Assembly: GCA_958295665.1 (NCBI GenBank)
Contig: OY282559.1
Location: 258,174,245 to 258,238,244, forward strand
Source of the DNA: Tipula vernalis
Taxonomy: Eukaryota > Arthropoda > Insecta > Diptera > Tipulidae
DNA length: 64,000 nt
Direction: 5' to 3'
The notes beneath the pieces were generated by a model. The model saw only the letters and a program-made list of their open reading frames with translations, had not been told where the DNA came from and searched no databases. Positions 22,829 to 34,500 of the stretch are shown here, one piece after another. Both the position numbers and the translations under genes were made by a program. Numbering within the stretch: the stretch's first letter is position 1; every line of letters starts with the position of its first letter.

Positions 22829-23129
22829 TAGCCTGTTTAGGTGAGTACTTCTTCATCAACTTTTTGTGTTGTAACAACAACACCTCGCGTTTAGACTGTT
22901 TGTTGGTACTCGTCTATGTATGTATGTGTATATTAAATTCTAGAAAAACCGTAAACCGTAAACCGTAAATATTTTTATATGTGTTGGTGTGTAACAACAC
23001 GATCAGCGCTACAAATTTTTGTTGAAAACGTTCATCGGAATATCACTACTCCAAAATTAGTTTGTAGGCAAAGAAGTAAGAAGCGAGGAAAATCAGCGCT
23101 CAAAAAGTACTCGTCTAAATAGGCACTAT
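22829..23129. mobile_element. TIR element (~300 bp)
   Basis: The left end TAGCCTGTTTAGGTGAGTAC and the right end, read backwards TAGTGCCTATTTAGACGAGTACT (22 of 23 bases unlisted here as a single run are visible at 23103-23127), are imperfect inverted repeats of about 23 bp. TA occurs at both borders. The interior contains two inverted GTAACAACA motifs. No coding capacity. Confidence 0.5.
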
Positions 23130-23718
23130 GTCCTTATGAAATAGATTCACATGCTCGTTAAAGTTTTTATTTACTAAATTATGCTCCTAATTTGTTTGTT
23201 TGTTTATTTTTCAATTTGTTGACGAGGTATAACAGCCCCAAATTCCAGAAACCACTTAAGGGTGGTTCTAGAGGGTTGAATTACTTGTTTTTTCACAAAA
23301 GTATTATTTGATATATTTTTTAGTTTTTTTAATATTTAATAGTATTTATTTTATATTTATTATAGTAATTTGGTTGTAAGTGTGATCACGTTGTAAAATG
23401 GCGTAGGCTCATATCGTTAGTGCACGATGAATTATGGATCGCTCAATTAATATTGAGCAGATCCTGAGTCTTTTTTACAAACGTGTTTTTTATAAGTCGC
23501 AAAAAAGGTGATTGCTTCGCTCTTATACGGAATTACGCAGTACCCGGAACCACTAATTGCGACTTAATTTATTCACTTTTTTTGGTCTGCTCCGTAACGC
23601 GTACAAAACGAGACTGTTCTCCCAAGGTATAAAGAAAAAAGAGGTAGTATATTCCCGTGTCTCATTTTCATCTTTCTTTGCGCATCACGTCACGTGTAGT
23701 CAAAAAAACATATTTTTA
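23130..23718. other. Intergenic, no gene seen
   Basis: AT-rich DNA. The somewhat GC-richer patch at 23430-23700 has no readable protein and no tRNA fold that I can make. Confidence 0.4.
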
Positions 23719-24590
23719 TATGAAGTTTGGCGGTTTTTTGATTAATTTTTTAAATAAATCAAGATTAATCGTATTTTTTTTAACAAACCGTATTTACAAT
23801 TGATAATGATAGTTTACCGAGACCCTTTTTATGCTTTATATTTTTGTTATGGTCCAAGTATTTGACAAATAATTCCTTCGAATATGTCTAAAATAAATGG
23901 AAAAAAGATAGACAAAATTATGAGTACATAACATAAAACAATTAAATTATTAAATGTTTTTGGTCATTTGAACATATGTATGTACGTACAAATTATTAAA
24001 ATTTTTATTTCAACTCAAATTTGTGCTATCTATTTTCGTTTGGCTTCAAATTATTGGTATCCACGTACCTATTCAAATATTATGTCCATATTCAACGTTA
24101 AATATAAATATAAAAATATAATAAATAAAAATTCAGTTCACAAATTATTGTTTTCAGGGGGCCTATTCTCGAATTTCACATCCATTTTCCACATGTGGAT
24201 ATCTGTCAAAGTTCACACAAAAACGTTCGAAAATTGTAATTCTTATATGTATAAAACACATGCGGCATGGACATTTTCCTATATGGGGAATTTTTTCCAC
24301 GTGCTTATACCCATTCGGTAATATTCCCTTAGTACCGAAAAAATTCAATTTTTATGAATTTTGACAGATGTCCACATGTGGAAAATGGATGTGGAATTCG
24401 AGATTAGGGCCCCAGTTCACAAAAAATTGTTTTTTAGGTGTAAAATGTTTTTTAAAATTCGGTTATTAAACGCCCAGTTAATAGAAAATATAAATTTGAA
24501 AAAAAGGAAATTAAATAAAACTACAAATTAAAATTAAATCTGTGGCTTATTTCATTTATTGTCTTATGGTTTTCGCTACAACTAAATCAA
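23719..24590 (+). repeat. Dispersed repeat R1, copy 2 (with MITE inside)
   Basis: The intact partner of the split copy at 10543-22816. Without its own MITE (24157-24413) it is about 610 bp. It provides the reference that shows where the LINE and the pogo-like MITE entered copy 1. No open frame. Family unknown. Confidence 0.85.
24157..24413. mobile_element. MITE with ~58-bp TIRs
   Basis: Left GGGGGCCTATTCTCGAATTT and right (reversed) GGGGCCCTAATCTCGAATTC continue as inverted repeats through ACATCCATTTTCCACATGTG. The insertion into R1 is flanked by imperfect 21-bp direct repeats beginning CAGTTCACAAA (24134 and 24413). No coding capacity. Confidence 0.8.
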
Positions 24591-25077
24591 AACCCATTCA
24601 CTGTTTAGTGTTCTATATGTGTTCTTATCAGAAGTACAATTGATAGTTTTGTTGCAATAGGAATTATTCAAATTTAGTATATTTAAAATCGAACACTCCA
24701 AATTTTTGAATTAAATAATTAAAATCTAAACGTTCTCTGCATTTAACAAAAAAATTCTACTCATAAATTCCGAAATTTACTATGCAATGTGCTCAAACAC
24801 TCTGCTCTTTCGCGATTTAATTCCAAAAGTATTGCAGTATATAACTAAAATAAAAATTGAAATGTTTAATTTTAACATAATGTCGAAAAACAATTAATGG
24901 CAAGAATAAAAAAAATTCATTTATTTTCCATTTATTTAAAAAATTAATAAAATTATCACGAAACTCCATATAAATACCAGCATTTTTGACAACACGTGAT
25001 GTCAAATTGAGAAAAAAGGAAAGCAACAGCATGCGCAATATTATACCTTTATTTTCTGTATATCTTGCTGTGCTCTA
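24591..25077. other. Intergenic, no gene seen
   Basis: AT-rich. I see no structure beyond short homopolymers. Confidence 0.4.
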
Positions 25078-25437
25078 AAGACTGATTTACATTCAACGAC
25101 AATCGACGTCTGCAAAAAAATTGAAATACAACATAGGAAAAAGAACAAAGACAAAAAGAGAAAAAACAATCATCTGCTTAAAAAAGTCAATTGAAACCCG
25201 AGAAACAAACCCAAAAAACCTCGTCTGCTTTTTTTGCAGATGTCGAGTTTCATCTTTTTTCTGTAAAATCGTCGATGCTTGGAAAAATAACTGTAATAAG
25301 GTTACATAAATAAGAAAACCAATCATTTGTATTGGTTAATGACATTTTTTGTTTAAATTTATTTCTTATGTGTAAAGGAAATGAATTTTTGATTTGACAT
25401 CTGCATCTGCTAAAATTTTTGAATGTAAATCAGTCTT
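25078..25437. mobile_element. TIR element (360 bp)
   Basis: AAGACTGATTTACATTCAA at 25078-25096 is repeated inverted as TTGAATGTAAATCAGTCTT at 25419-25437, a perfect 19-bp TIR. Near both ends the words GACGTCTGC and GCAGATGTC form a weaker inner pair. TA lies immediately left of the element. Confidence 0.75.
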
Positions 25438-25678
25438 AACTTAATATAATATTATTTTGAATTGTTTTGTTGAAATGTCAATTTATTATTTTATTTCAAT
25501 TTTTTATTACTGACATCTGATTTCAAACACAAAAACTGCACGTCCATTTTGTTTTTTTTAAACATATTTAATTAGTCGAATTTATAAGTAGGTGTCACTA
25601 ATGGCTTATTATAAAAAACAACAAGAACGAAAGGTGTGACTTCATTGATTTCGTTTCTATAAGTTTATGCTGTATTTT

Positions 25679-25790
25679 TCAGGGCTGTCGAGTCGGAGCC
25701 GGAATCGGAGTCGCGTAGTTTATGTTCATTTTCCTATTTTTAAAGGAGCCGGAGCCTTTTGGAATAGACAGACTCCGGCTCCGGATTTTT
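25679..25790 (+). mobile_element. Possible hAT-like terminal fragment
   Basis: CAGGGCTGTCGAGTCGGAGC followed by more GGAGCCGGAG/ACTCCGGCTCCGG words resembles the CAGGG-type ends and GGAGTC-rich subterminal repeats of hAT elements. No matching opposite end was found, so it is a solo end or a coincidence. Confidence 0.3.
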
Positions 25791-26749
25791 TTTGCTTATT
25801 AGAATTCAAAATCGGACAATCCAAACTTAGGATTTCTTCTCGAAAAATCTTCGTCTTTTTTAAAGCCTAGTACGCTGTTCAAGCGAAATGAAATTTTCAC
25901 TGGTCTCCAAAAATATAGGAAGATAAATCTGACGTGCAAATTTAGTTTGACGAGCTTTGTAAATATTTTAGTGTGTATAACTTCATGTTGTGTCTGACAA
26001 CGTATTTTATACAATAAAATTCATTACGATCCACAAAACGCAACAACTCTCAAATTGTTAAAATTTATCTTCACATTTATCGTGATGAAAATCGAAAGAT
26101 AATCGAAGATAAAAATGAAGTGAAAAATATGTAGAGATAAAATAGATACATCTGTATTCTGATAAGAAAACTCCCATTTCGCTAGCTAAACGCGCACCAC
26201 AAAATGAAATTCAGCAGCATACCGGGCTAATTCTCGAAATCTCGCGAAATTTAAGTCGAGATTTGTGTAGAAAGTCGAGAATTCGAGAAATTTGTGTTAA
26301 TCGCGCAAATCTAGTTAAGTATTTTGTCATCACATTTCACGGAAATTACTGATGTTAAACCAAACAAAAAATTGAAAAGAAAAAAACATCAAGAAGAATT
26401 AACAGGGACTTACTGAACCTGACAAATTTCAAACATGTGACGTTGCAATCGTTAATAAATCAATAGAAACCCTCCCAGTTAAAGCGCCACAGTAAATAAA
26501 ATATAAAAAAATACCGGCTCTTGAAAAACACCGACACGCTATCGTCCACCTACTGCTTGCTTGCCAAATATCTATAGTTTTTCAGCACATAAATAACAGC
26601 GTTTCATGGAAATGAAAACCCTATTTGCTTTACGCATAGAAATATATATTTTTGATGTCGAGGGACATACTCAACGTATTCTAACACGTACTGCCTGTCC
26701 GAATAGACACTTTTAATATAAAAATGGCTACTTACCTGTTGAAGTTGAG

Positions 26750-27170
26750 TTAAATCATGTTTTCCATGAGAACTGCACTAGAACTCGATAAACTTTAAAT
26801 TCCTTTTATTCTAAGTAAACTGAAAACAAATAAATGCATAAAGCGCTAATGTTAGTGAACTTAACATAAATACACATTGCTTATTACATTATACATTCCT
26901 TATTGCATTACAATTAGGTAAATCCTATTTTCTAGTTACACTTGATAAACCCAAAAATATTTTACACTCGAAAAATTCATCGATTTATCAGGTGTAACTA
27001 AAAAATATGATATAATTGAAATTATTTATAGCTAGTTGTTACAGCAATGTGTATTTACGTTAAGTACACACATTTATTTTTTTTCAGTTTACGAAGAATA
27101 AAAGGAATATAAAGTTTATCGAGTTCTAGTGCAGTTCTCATGAAAAACACAACTTTAGCTGTATTAGACG
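26750..27170. mobile_element. Foldback element, ~420 bp, almost all stem
   Basis: CATGAGAACTGCACTAGAAC (26765-26784) and its complement (27121-27140) are the core of inverted arms. With gaps the arms run from the borders inward through AAATACACATTGCT and on to TAGTTACAC/GTGTAACTA near the centre. It has no protein-coding content. Confidence 0.75.
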
Positions 27171-27825
27171 CTATTATTTGGCTGTATGCTCCTGTTGTTT
27201 TAATTAACAGCGTCCCGGGTTTCGGTATTCTTTCCTTTTTTAGGATTCCTAAACAATAATTGGCCATTGACAGATTAAATAAAACCGAAAATAATAATGT
27301 CTTCTATGAGCACTTAAAATTTTATTTCTTTTTCCATTTATATATTGTATTATTCATAATAGTTGTATATAATATTTATTTAATTAGATCTATTTATATA
27401 TTTTTAATTACAATATAATAATAATATACAGTACAATATCAATAACTTTTTTGTTTTTTTATTTAATTTTATATAAATTTTATAATTTTAAAAAATATGT
27501 TTTCAATGATATTCAATATTTTATTTAAGATAATAAATGATATTTTTGTTTTGGTTAATATTTTTTAAAAAATACATTTTTTTTGTTATTTTTGTGCATT
27601 TCTTAAATAATTATTATTATTATTATTTTTTTTTATAAAACATTATATTATATATTTATGATATTATTAATATGTCTATAAATTTTCGTTGTTAACAGAA
27701 AAAACTTGGGGATTTTCACATAAAGTGCTACGACTACAAATAATATTGCAAATTAAAATATGTATACATGTGTGTTGATATTTTTTTTTTTTTTTGTTTA
27801 TAAGATGGAACAACACATTATATAC
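27171..27825. other. Very AT-rich, no gene seen
   Basis: More than 80% A+T with TTA/TTAT runs (for example 27608-27630). No feature supported. Confidence 0.4.
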
Positions 27826-29477
27826 AGGGTGTCTTGTACTTGAATGCTAATCCTTTAATCCGGGTGATTATTTGATCAATTTTGAGCAAAAAATATTTCT
27901 GCGAGGAGGGCCTATCTCCAGTATCCACTGAGATACAGAACTTTAAGCCAGTACCAACACTCACATTTTGTAAAGTGAGTAGAATATAGAGCATCAGGTA
28001 AACGACGATTAGGAAAGTGTCGGCTATATTCTAAACGAGCATTTCTCGAATTTCCTCTGCAGAAACCATACACATAAACTATATCTGCGTACTCCTTCTG
28101 GCTTGAATAAATCGGCATTGTTCACTAGTTTTAATTTTAATTTTTAAAATTGTGAATCGACTTTGGTCAAATCGACTATGTATAAGGAAAAATTTGATCA
28201 AACACAGAAAATTTTTGAAACTCGCAAAAATTTCCACGTGTGGATGAATAACAACATTTATGAATTGGAAAGGCATACGCGGCTATTTGATACATCGATT
28301 AAAAGATAATTTCAATCTCAACAACTTATGCGTATACGTTAAATGCTAATATACGTCGATCGAGTAAATTCAGAGCCTTCTAGAAAATAGAGCCATAATC
28401 ATGATGACGTATTTTTTAGAAGCTGTTTTACTGGTATAACTTTTCACTGATTTACATAGGAATCCATAGTAAAAATGGTGTTTTTTAGCTGCAAGTTTTT
28501 CAATGAAAAAAGCAAAAATATTATAAAAAGTTTATATAAAAGTTTTCTACATATCTTTAATAACAATACCTATACAAGAAGGCTATATTGGTATTAAGTA
28601 AATATTAGTTGCAGAAATATTAAAATTAAATTATTTCTAAAATATATTTTTCGAATTTTCATTTTGATAAATACATCAAAGTTGGCTCTGACGATTTAAA
28701 ATAATACTTGCTAAATTTATCTTTAGTTTTACTAGTGTACGTAAGATGTCTAAAATGTTTACAGAAAAATACGAAAAAAAATTATTTAATCACAAAATTA
28801 TCACACGTTCCTATATTTTGTGAATTAGTTTTTGTTTTCCTACAATTTTTTTTCTTGAAATTTCCCCAGGTGGTAATTTTTGGTACGATTTAGCCAAATG
28901 TTTACCGCCATTACTGCCGTCTATGTAATGTATATTGATTTAATGACCAAACGTATTGTAGTAAGCTTTTATTTCAATATGACCAGAATGCTGTTGTTAT
29001 GAAATTTTTATTAAATTTTGGTTTAAATAAATCAATTATTACAAGAAAATGAAAACGATTCACTTAAACGACATTCATATGTGTTGAAATTCAAACATTT
29101 ATGAAAGTATTTCATAAATTATAATTAATAATTTGTAACGTTTTCATTAAGAAATTTGTCTTAGGAAAAAAGTGATTTCCCATATGTTTTGTGTATTTTA
29201 CTATGAAAAGTTTGGTTTTTTTCCTCGTTTCTAATTCCCTTATAAAACATTTGTTCTGTAGATTATGGCTTTGTATAACGAGGTTGCTTTGGTCAAATAC
29301 AAGCTATTAACCTGAATGTGAGTGTTGGTACTGACTCGAGAAAATTTTCTTTAAATCTCTGTATCTCAGTGGATACTGAATCTAGACCTCCCTCTTCGCA
29401 GGAACATTATTTGCTCAAATTTGGTCAAGGAATAACCCCTTAAAGGATTAGCATTTAAATACAAGATACCCTGTATA
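27826..29477. mobile_element. Large TIR element (~1.65 kb), non-autonomous
   Basis: The left end TACAGGGTGTCTTGTACTTG and the right end (reversed) TACAGGGTATCTTGTATTTA start TIRs that can be followed for about 130-150 bp with indels. Shared inner words are AATGCTAATCCTTTAA and AGTATCCACTGAGATACAGA. Flanks are TATA on both sides, consistent with a TA duplication. The 1.3-kb interior holds no transposase-like frame. ACAGGGTG ends with TA flanks are common in Tc1/mariner-related insect elements, but the family is not proven. Confidence 0.8.
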
Positions 29478-29537
29478 TTTAGTTTCCTATTTTAGAATTC
29501 TTGGTAGTCATTATGTTAAGGTACGTGCGGAAATGTT

Positions 29538-29542
<5 letters not shown>

Positions 29543-29597
<55 letters not shown>
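29543..29597. repeat. (TA)n microsatellite
   Basis: About 55 bp of pure TA. Confidence 0.95.
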
Positions 29598-29599
<2 letters not shown>

Positions 29600-31263
29600 T
29601 ATATAAGTGAGGTTGTGGATTTATGTGTGTCAGGTTGATAATCGATATACAAAGTGATTTATTGATACACAAGACACTAATATAAAAAAGTACAAATTTT
29701 AAGGTTTAAAACCGTCTTACTATGTTTCTTTTATATATTTATTTGGTTGTAAATACCCGAGCATTTGTATATATATAAAATTGTATAAAACTTATTAAAT
29801 TTTTTGGTTTGTTTCTTGTTTTTTTTTTTTTATATAAAAGTTGAGCTTATTGCCTACCATGCATATAATTTCGAGTATAATTGTGTTTTATTATATGTAT
29901 TCTGATTCTCTAACTTTTTGTCTAAAATAAATTCTATTGTTTTTATAAATTTTTCATTAGTTTAGTTTTTTGTCTGTTTATGTTATGTTTATCTGAAATA
30001 AAAGTTTTTTATTGTTTAGAAAATACGAAAAACTAAGCTAAAAATAAAAGTTTCGAAAAAGTTACACAAATAAAATTAAAATCGCACAAATGAAGGATCA
30101 TTATTTATTTGGCATCCAAGAGATTCTCCTTTTTTTTTTTGTTAAGAAATTTATCTAATAATAAAGAAGTTTGCCTTCATTTTTATATTAGTGCGTATGC
30201 TTAAATACAATGTAATTTGGACATCATTATTACTTTTCTCTTAACAGATTGTATTCAAATTTATTGGCTATAATTTCAAGTAGTATTCCCTCCTATAATT
30301 TATTTAGATAATTATAATTCACATCAATTTTAAATTTATGCTCTATGTGTTGTATAGATATAGATCGATATGGCTAATATATCGTGCAAAAAGCAATTTT
30401 CAATTAAATTTTTAACAAAACAACTTAGAGAAGTTAAAAAATATTTGGTTGCGTGAGTTTTTTAATCGATTTATAGCTTAAAATCTAAATATATTTATAA
30501 GTATGTAGAGTATTTTAAAAAACAATATAATTGATCGTATTTTTTATTTCTTTATGTAGGTTCTTAGATACAATTTTAATAATCCTTTCGATTTCAGGAA
30601 TATACATACACAATCTACATGCTTTGTATGTTTTATATTTTGTTTGTTAAACCCATATTTATATAATACGTACAACGCGCCAAAAATTGTGGGGTACTGA
30701 AAAATAGTCTCAAAGAAACTAAATTGTATGCTTCATTAATCGAAAAGATTAGAACACAAAATTTTCTAAATATTTTGCTAAAAAAACAACAATAAAAATT
30801 TAAAATATTGTATTTAAAAAAAAAGTTAGAAATTTTTATCCAATTGCTTATTTGGCGTAGCTAATCATAAGAAAAAAAAAGAAAAAGAATTTATTTAAAA
30901 ATTATGTAGATATAATTATGTTATTTATTTAATATATTTTATAGAATATAATGTATATAAAAGAATCTACTACATAAACAATAAAATATTCATACTAGAA
31001 GCTACTATAATAAAATAACAAATAATTAAAAATAAAATGTATAATAATGATAATAGTAAATAGTTGTAATAATAATAATTTTATATTACGCAAACTTTAA
31101 CTCGGTTCGAATTTTTTGATTTACATATATGTATAGGTAGGAAGATATTGGTGAATGAGTCAACTTATATAGTATATATATATACATGACGTACACATAT
31201 ACATAATTTATAGAAAACAACAACAAATAGACAGTTTATATAAAAAAAGAATTAGAAAAGTTA
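29600..31263 (-). other. AT-rich; likely includes 3' UTR of the NDRG-like gene
   Basis: Lies directly after the stop codon of the NDRG-like gene in its transcription direction. It holds many TTTATT words (AATAAA on the coding strand) and no open frame of note. Where the mRNA ends cannot be told. Confidence 0.4.
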
Positions 31264-31545
31264 TTATTTTCGATAAAAAGGTGGTAATTGGTCATTAATG
31301 GTAATACTTAACCGGCGAATATTTGGTTTATCGTACTCTTCCATAGACATACCACGTGACAAGCGTTGTCCTTGTCCACCACCACCACCGCCAATACTCC
31401 CGCCACCCGGCTGTTGACCACCATCAGTTGATCCGCCTGAGCTTGTAGAAAATGCACGCGAACGATCAACACCCGGCATAACAACTGATGTCAATAAACC
31501 TTGTCCCTTGCAGAATAATAATATTGACTGGGCTACTTTGGCGGG
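31264..31545 (-). CDS. NDRG: NDRG-like, last coding exon
   Basis: Acceptor TTTTTTAG/CCCGCCAAAG at 31546. It encodes 93 residues to the TAA at 31264-31266. The poly-Gly stretch and RSRAFSTSSGG plus RLSRGMS are the regulatory C-tail, with several Ser sites in basic context (R-x-x-S type). Confidence 0.85.
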   Translation of the reverse strand, partial: PAKVAQSILLFCKGQGLLTSVVMPGVDRSRAFSTSSGGSTDGGQQPGGGSIGGGGGGQGQRLSRGMSMEEYDKPNIRRLSITINDQLPPFYRK

Positions 31546-34500
31546 CTAAAAAATAAAATTTTAAAATTTCCGATTAGTGTTTGTAATTAATTATAAAAAT
31601 AATATTTATTAATAAATTTTAATAATCAGCTATTTTAGGTAGTATTAGGAATTGTTGAGATACTCTCATGTTGAGTGTTCAGGTAATTTTTGTTCTCAAA
31701 TAAGGTGCTGTAAGTGTAAAGGGATTGCAATTATTCGCAAAATTACAGAACCGATTTTTCGGTTTTCTCGAGCTGAGATCTTTTTTAACGAGCTGAGATT
31801 CCGCTGCCAGAGCCATATTTATTTCAATATAACAGTATTCATATAAATTTAAGTTTAATAAATAATATGTAGATTCTGTAAGCGCTTCTAATAAATGGTT
31901 GTTTTATTAAAAACAAATAAAATTAACTCCATGTTAGGTGTATTCGTTCAATTGTTAGTTTATTTCTATTTAAGCTTACAAAAAAGAATTCACTACACGA
32001 AAATGTCCTGCACTCCAAACTCTCCCTATACACAATACAATCTACCCAGTAAACACTTCATGGGTTTAATAATATAAAGCTAGGTGGCATTATTTTCATT
32101 TTAATTTAGTACATCAGTTCGGCCACGCTATTCAATTGACGTCCTCGTCAATTTGAAGCCAAATTTCGGTTATGACGAGCTATGATACATTTTTTTATTT
32201 AAAATCAAATTATATGTTAAAATGCTCTTAGTAATAACGGAAATTTAGCTTTAACAATTCAAACTTAAATTTAACTTATAAGTACAATATTAATAGTGAA
32301 ACATCTTTACTATGAAATTGAACTAAACAATTAAATATTGATACTCTAATACAATAAATTCAATTACTTTTTATGTGAGCAACCAAAGACAACATTAAAA
32401 CTTACATCTAAGTTAACAATAAATTCAAACAATAATGTTACATTTGATTGCTTCATTAAATAAATTTTACTTTTAAATGTTTACCGTTTCGAATCAACCA
32501 TCTCATACCCGAAAGCAACCTTTTCATCCGATCGATTGCGATATATCCACTAAATAATATATTAGACTGTAGCTCGCCATCAATATCCTTAACAATGAAC
32601 CTATCTCGATCTAAAACTTTATGGATCTGATATGGTCTCCTATAAGAAGGTTCTAATTTCAGAGTAGCTCATGTCGCTACTGGTAGACATCGTACCATCA
32701 CCAAATCAACTACTGATATAAACTGTGCGTTTACATGACTTTGACTTCACATAAAATATGAAATGTATGTAGGGTTTTAGTAGGGTAGAGAAAAGGACTG
32801 TCGAAGAAGGTAGCATAAGAATAACACATGTACAACTTGTAGCCTGTCGAAATAAGAAAGTGAATAAAGCGCTGTAAATAAAATAAGAATAAAAGTATCT
32901 TTAAACTGTGTTTTAAATACAAGAGATAAAACTATATTACGATTGCCGGATATACCAATTACAATTACAACCTACAATTAACTACAATAAATTTTTCACC
33001 TTCCCGTCTCTTGCTATCATAGTACTTTTTATGTTTTTCTTGATCTCTATAAATAAACTCTGAAATTTCGTCCAAATTAACTATCAATGTGTTTCCGACT
33101 TCTTCATTTATGCGATTAATCTCGTCTGTTAAAGGATTGCCATGTGGCCCAGCCGGCATATACCTATATATAACATTAGCTGGAGTTTGTTTGGTTACAC
33201 TATGAACCGAATTATTAATAGACCACCGCACCTGTAACAATACCTTATCCCAATCATCGCAACTTATGTTTGTCGTCATCGTTTTTAATCCTAATAAAAT
33301 TTGCCTATTAATAGCATCTGCCTGACAGTTCGCACTTGGGGTTTGAGAAGCAACATTAATTAACATAACATAACCTTTTAAATACTTTTCCTATAAAACT
33401 GCTACCTCTATCCGTTATCAACCGTCTAGGTTTCCCGTAGCAAAACATAAATTCTATAAAAGCATTCGCTGTTTCTATAGACTCTACAGTTTTAACCGGC
33501 TTTAACCAGACATATTTAGAGAAACCGTCTATGATGCTTACTTAATACGTACTTTCGCTATTCCTTTGTAACATTAAAATACCCTAAATGATCGGCATGA
33601 ATTGTATCAAAACGAACTGAACCCTTGTCTATCGGATGTAGTAGGCCAGCTTGTTTGCCAACCGGTACTTTATAGAATAAACAATTGATACAACGTTTAA
33701 TATATTTTTCGACTTCTTCTCTCATACCAGGAAAATAATAATTTTCTTTTAGTTTGTCAAGGGTCTTATCTATACTCTTATGTGAAACTTGTTTGTGAGC
33801 GTCCGCAATTAAATCAAATTTTAATTCACTAGGAACATACAATCTCCACTTAACTTTAGTTATTTTATACACTCGGGACTTATAAATTACGAACTTATTA
33901 GCAACATCTTTGTCTTTATTCACGATCTTGGTTCTAATTAGTTCAATTTCGGAACTATTCCTTTGCAAGCATGCTATCCAATCGGTGCCAATGTTTATAC
34001 CCATTATCAAAGATTCATTACCATTAATTGGATTTCTTGACAAAGCGTCGGCTACTCTATTGATAGAGCCAGTCTGATATTTCACTTTATAATCGAATTC
34101 CATCAATTTGACTAACCATCTAGCAATTCTAGCATTAATATTTTTCTTGCTTTCCATCAACTTTAAACTATTACAATCCGTACGAAATACACGCGAAATT
34201 TGTCAAGAGCACTAACAATTGCGAGTGCTTCGAGTTCTATACTATGATATTTTGATTCTTCCGGGGTAGTTTTCCTACTATAAAATGCAATCGGGTGCAT
34301 TTTTCCGACTGGCTGCAACTGAAGAAGTACAGCTCCCAATCCAAGAGAGCTCGCATCCGTATGGAGCTCCGTTAAAGATTTTGGATTGTACACCCTCAAT
34401 ACTGGCGACATTACTAAGCTTGTTTTTAGCAATTCAAATGATTTCTGGTGATCTTCTGTCCACTCAAAAACTTATTATTTTTGGAAAGAAGATCCGTGAG

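Noticed and set aside
23430..23700. Possible tRNA- or SINE-like unit
   Set aside because: No cloverleaf could be drawn and no A/B-box pair was convincing.
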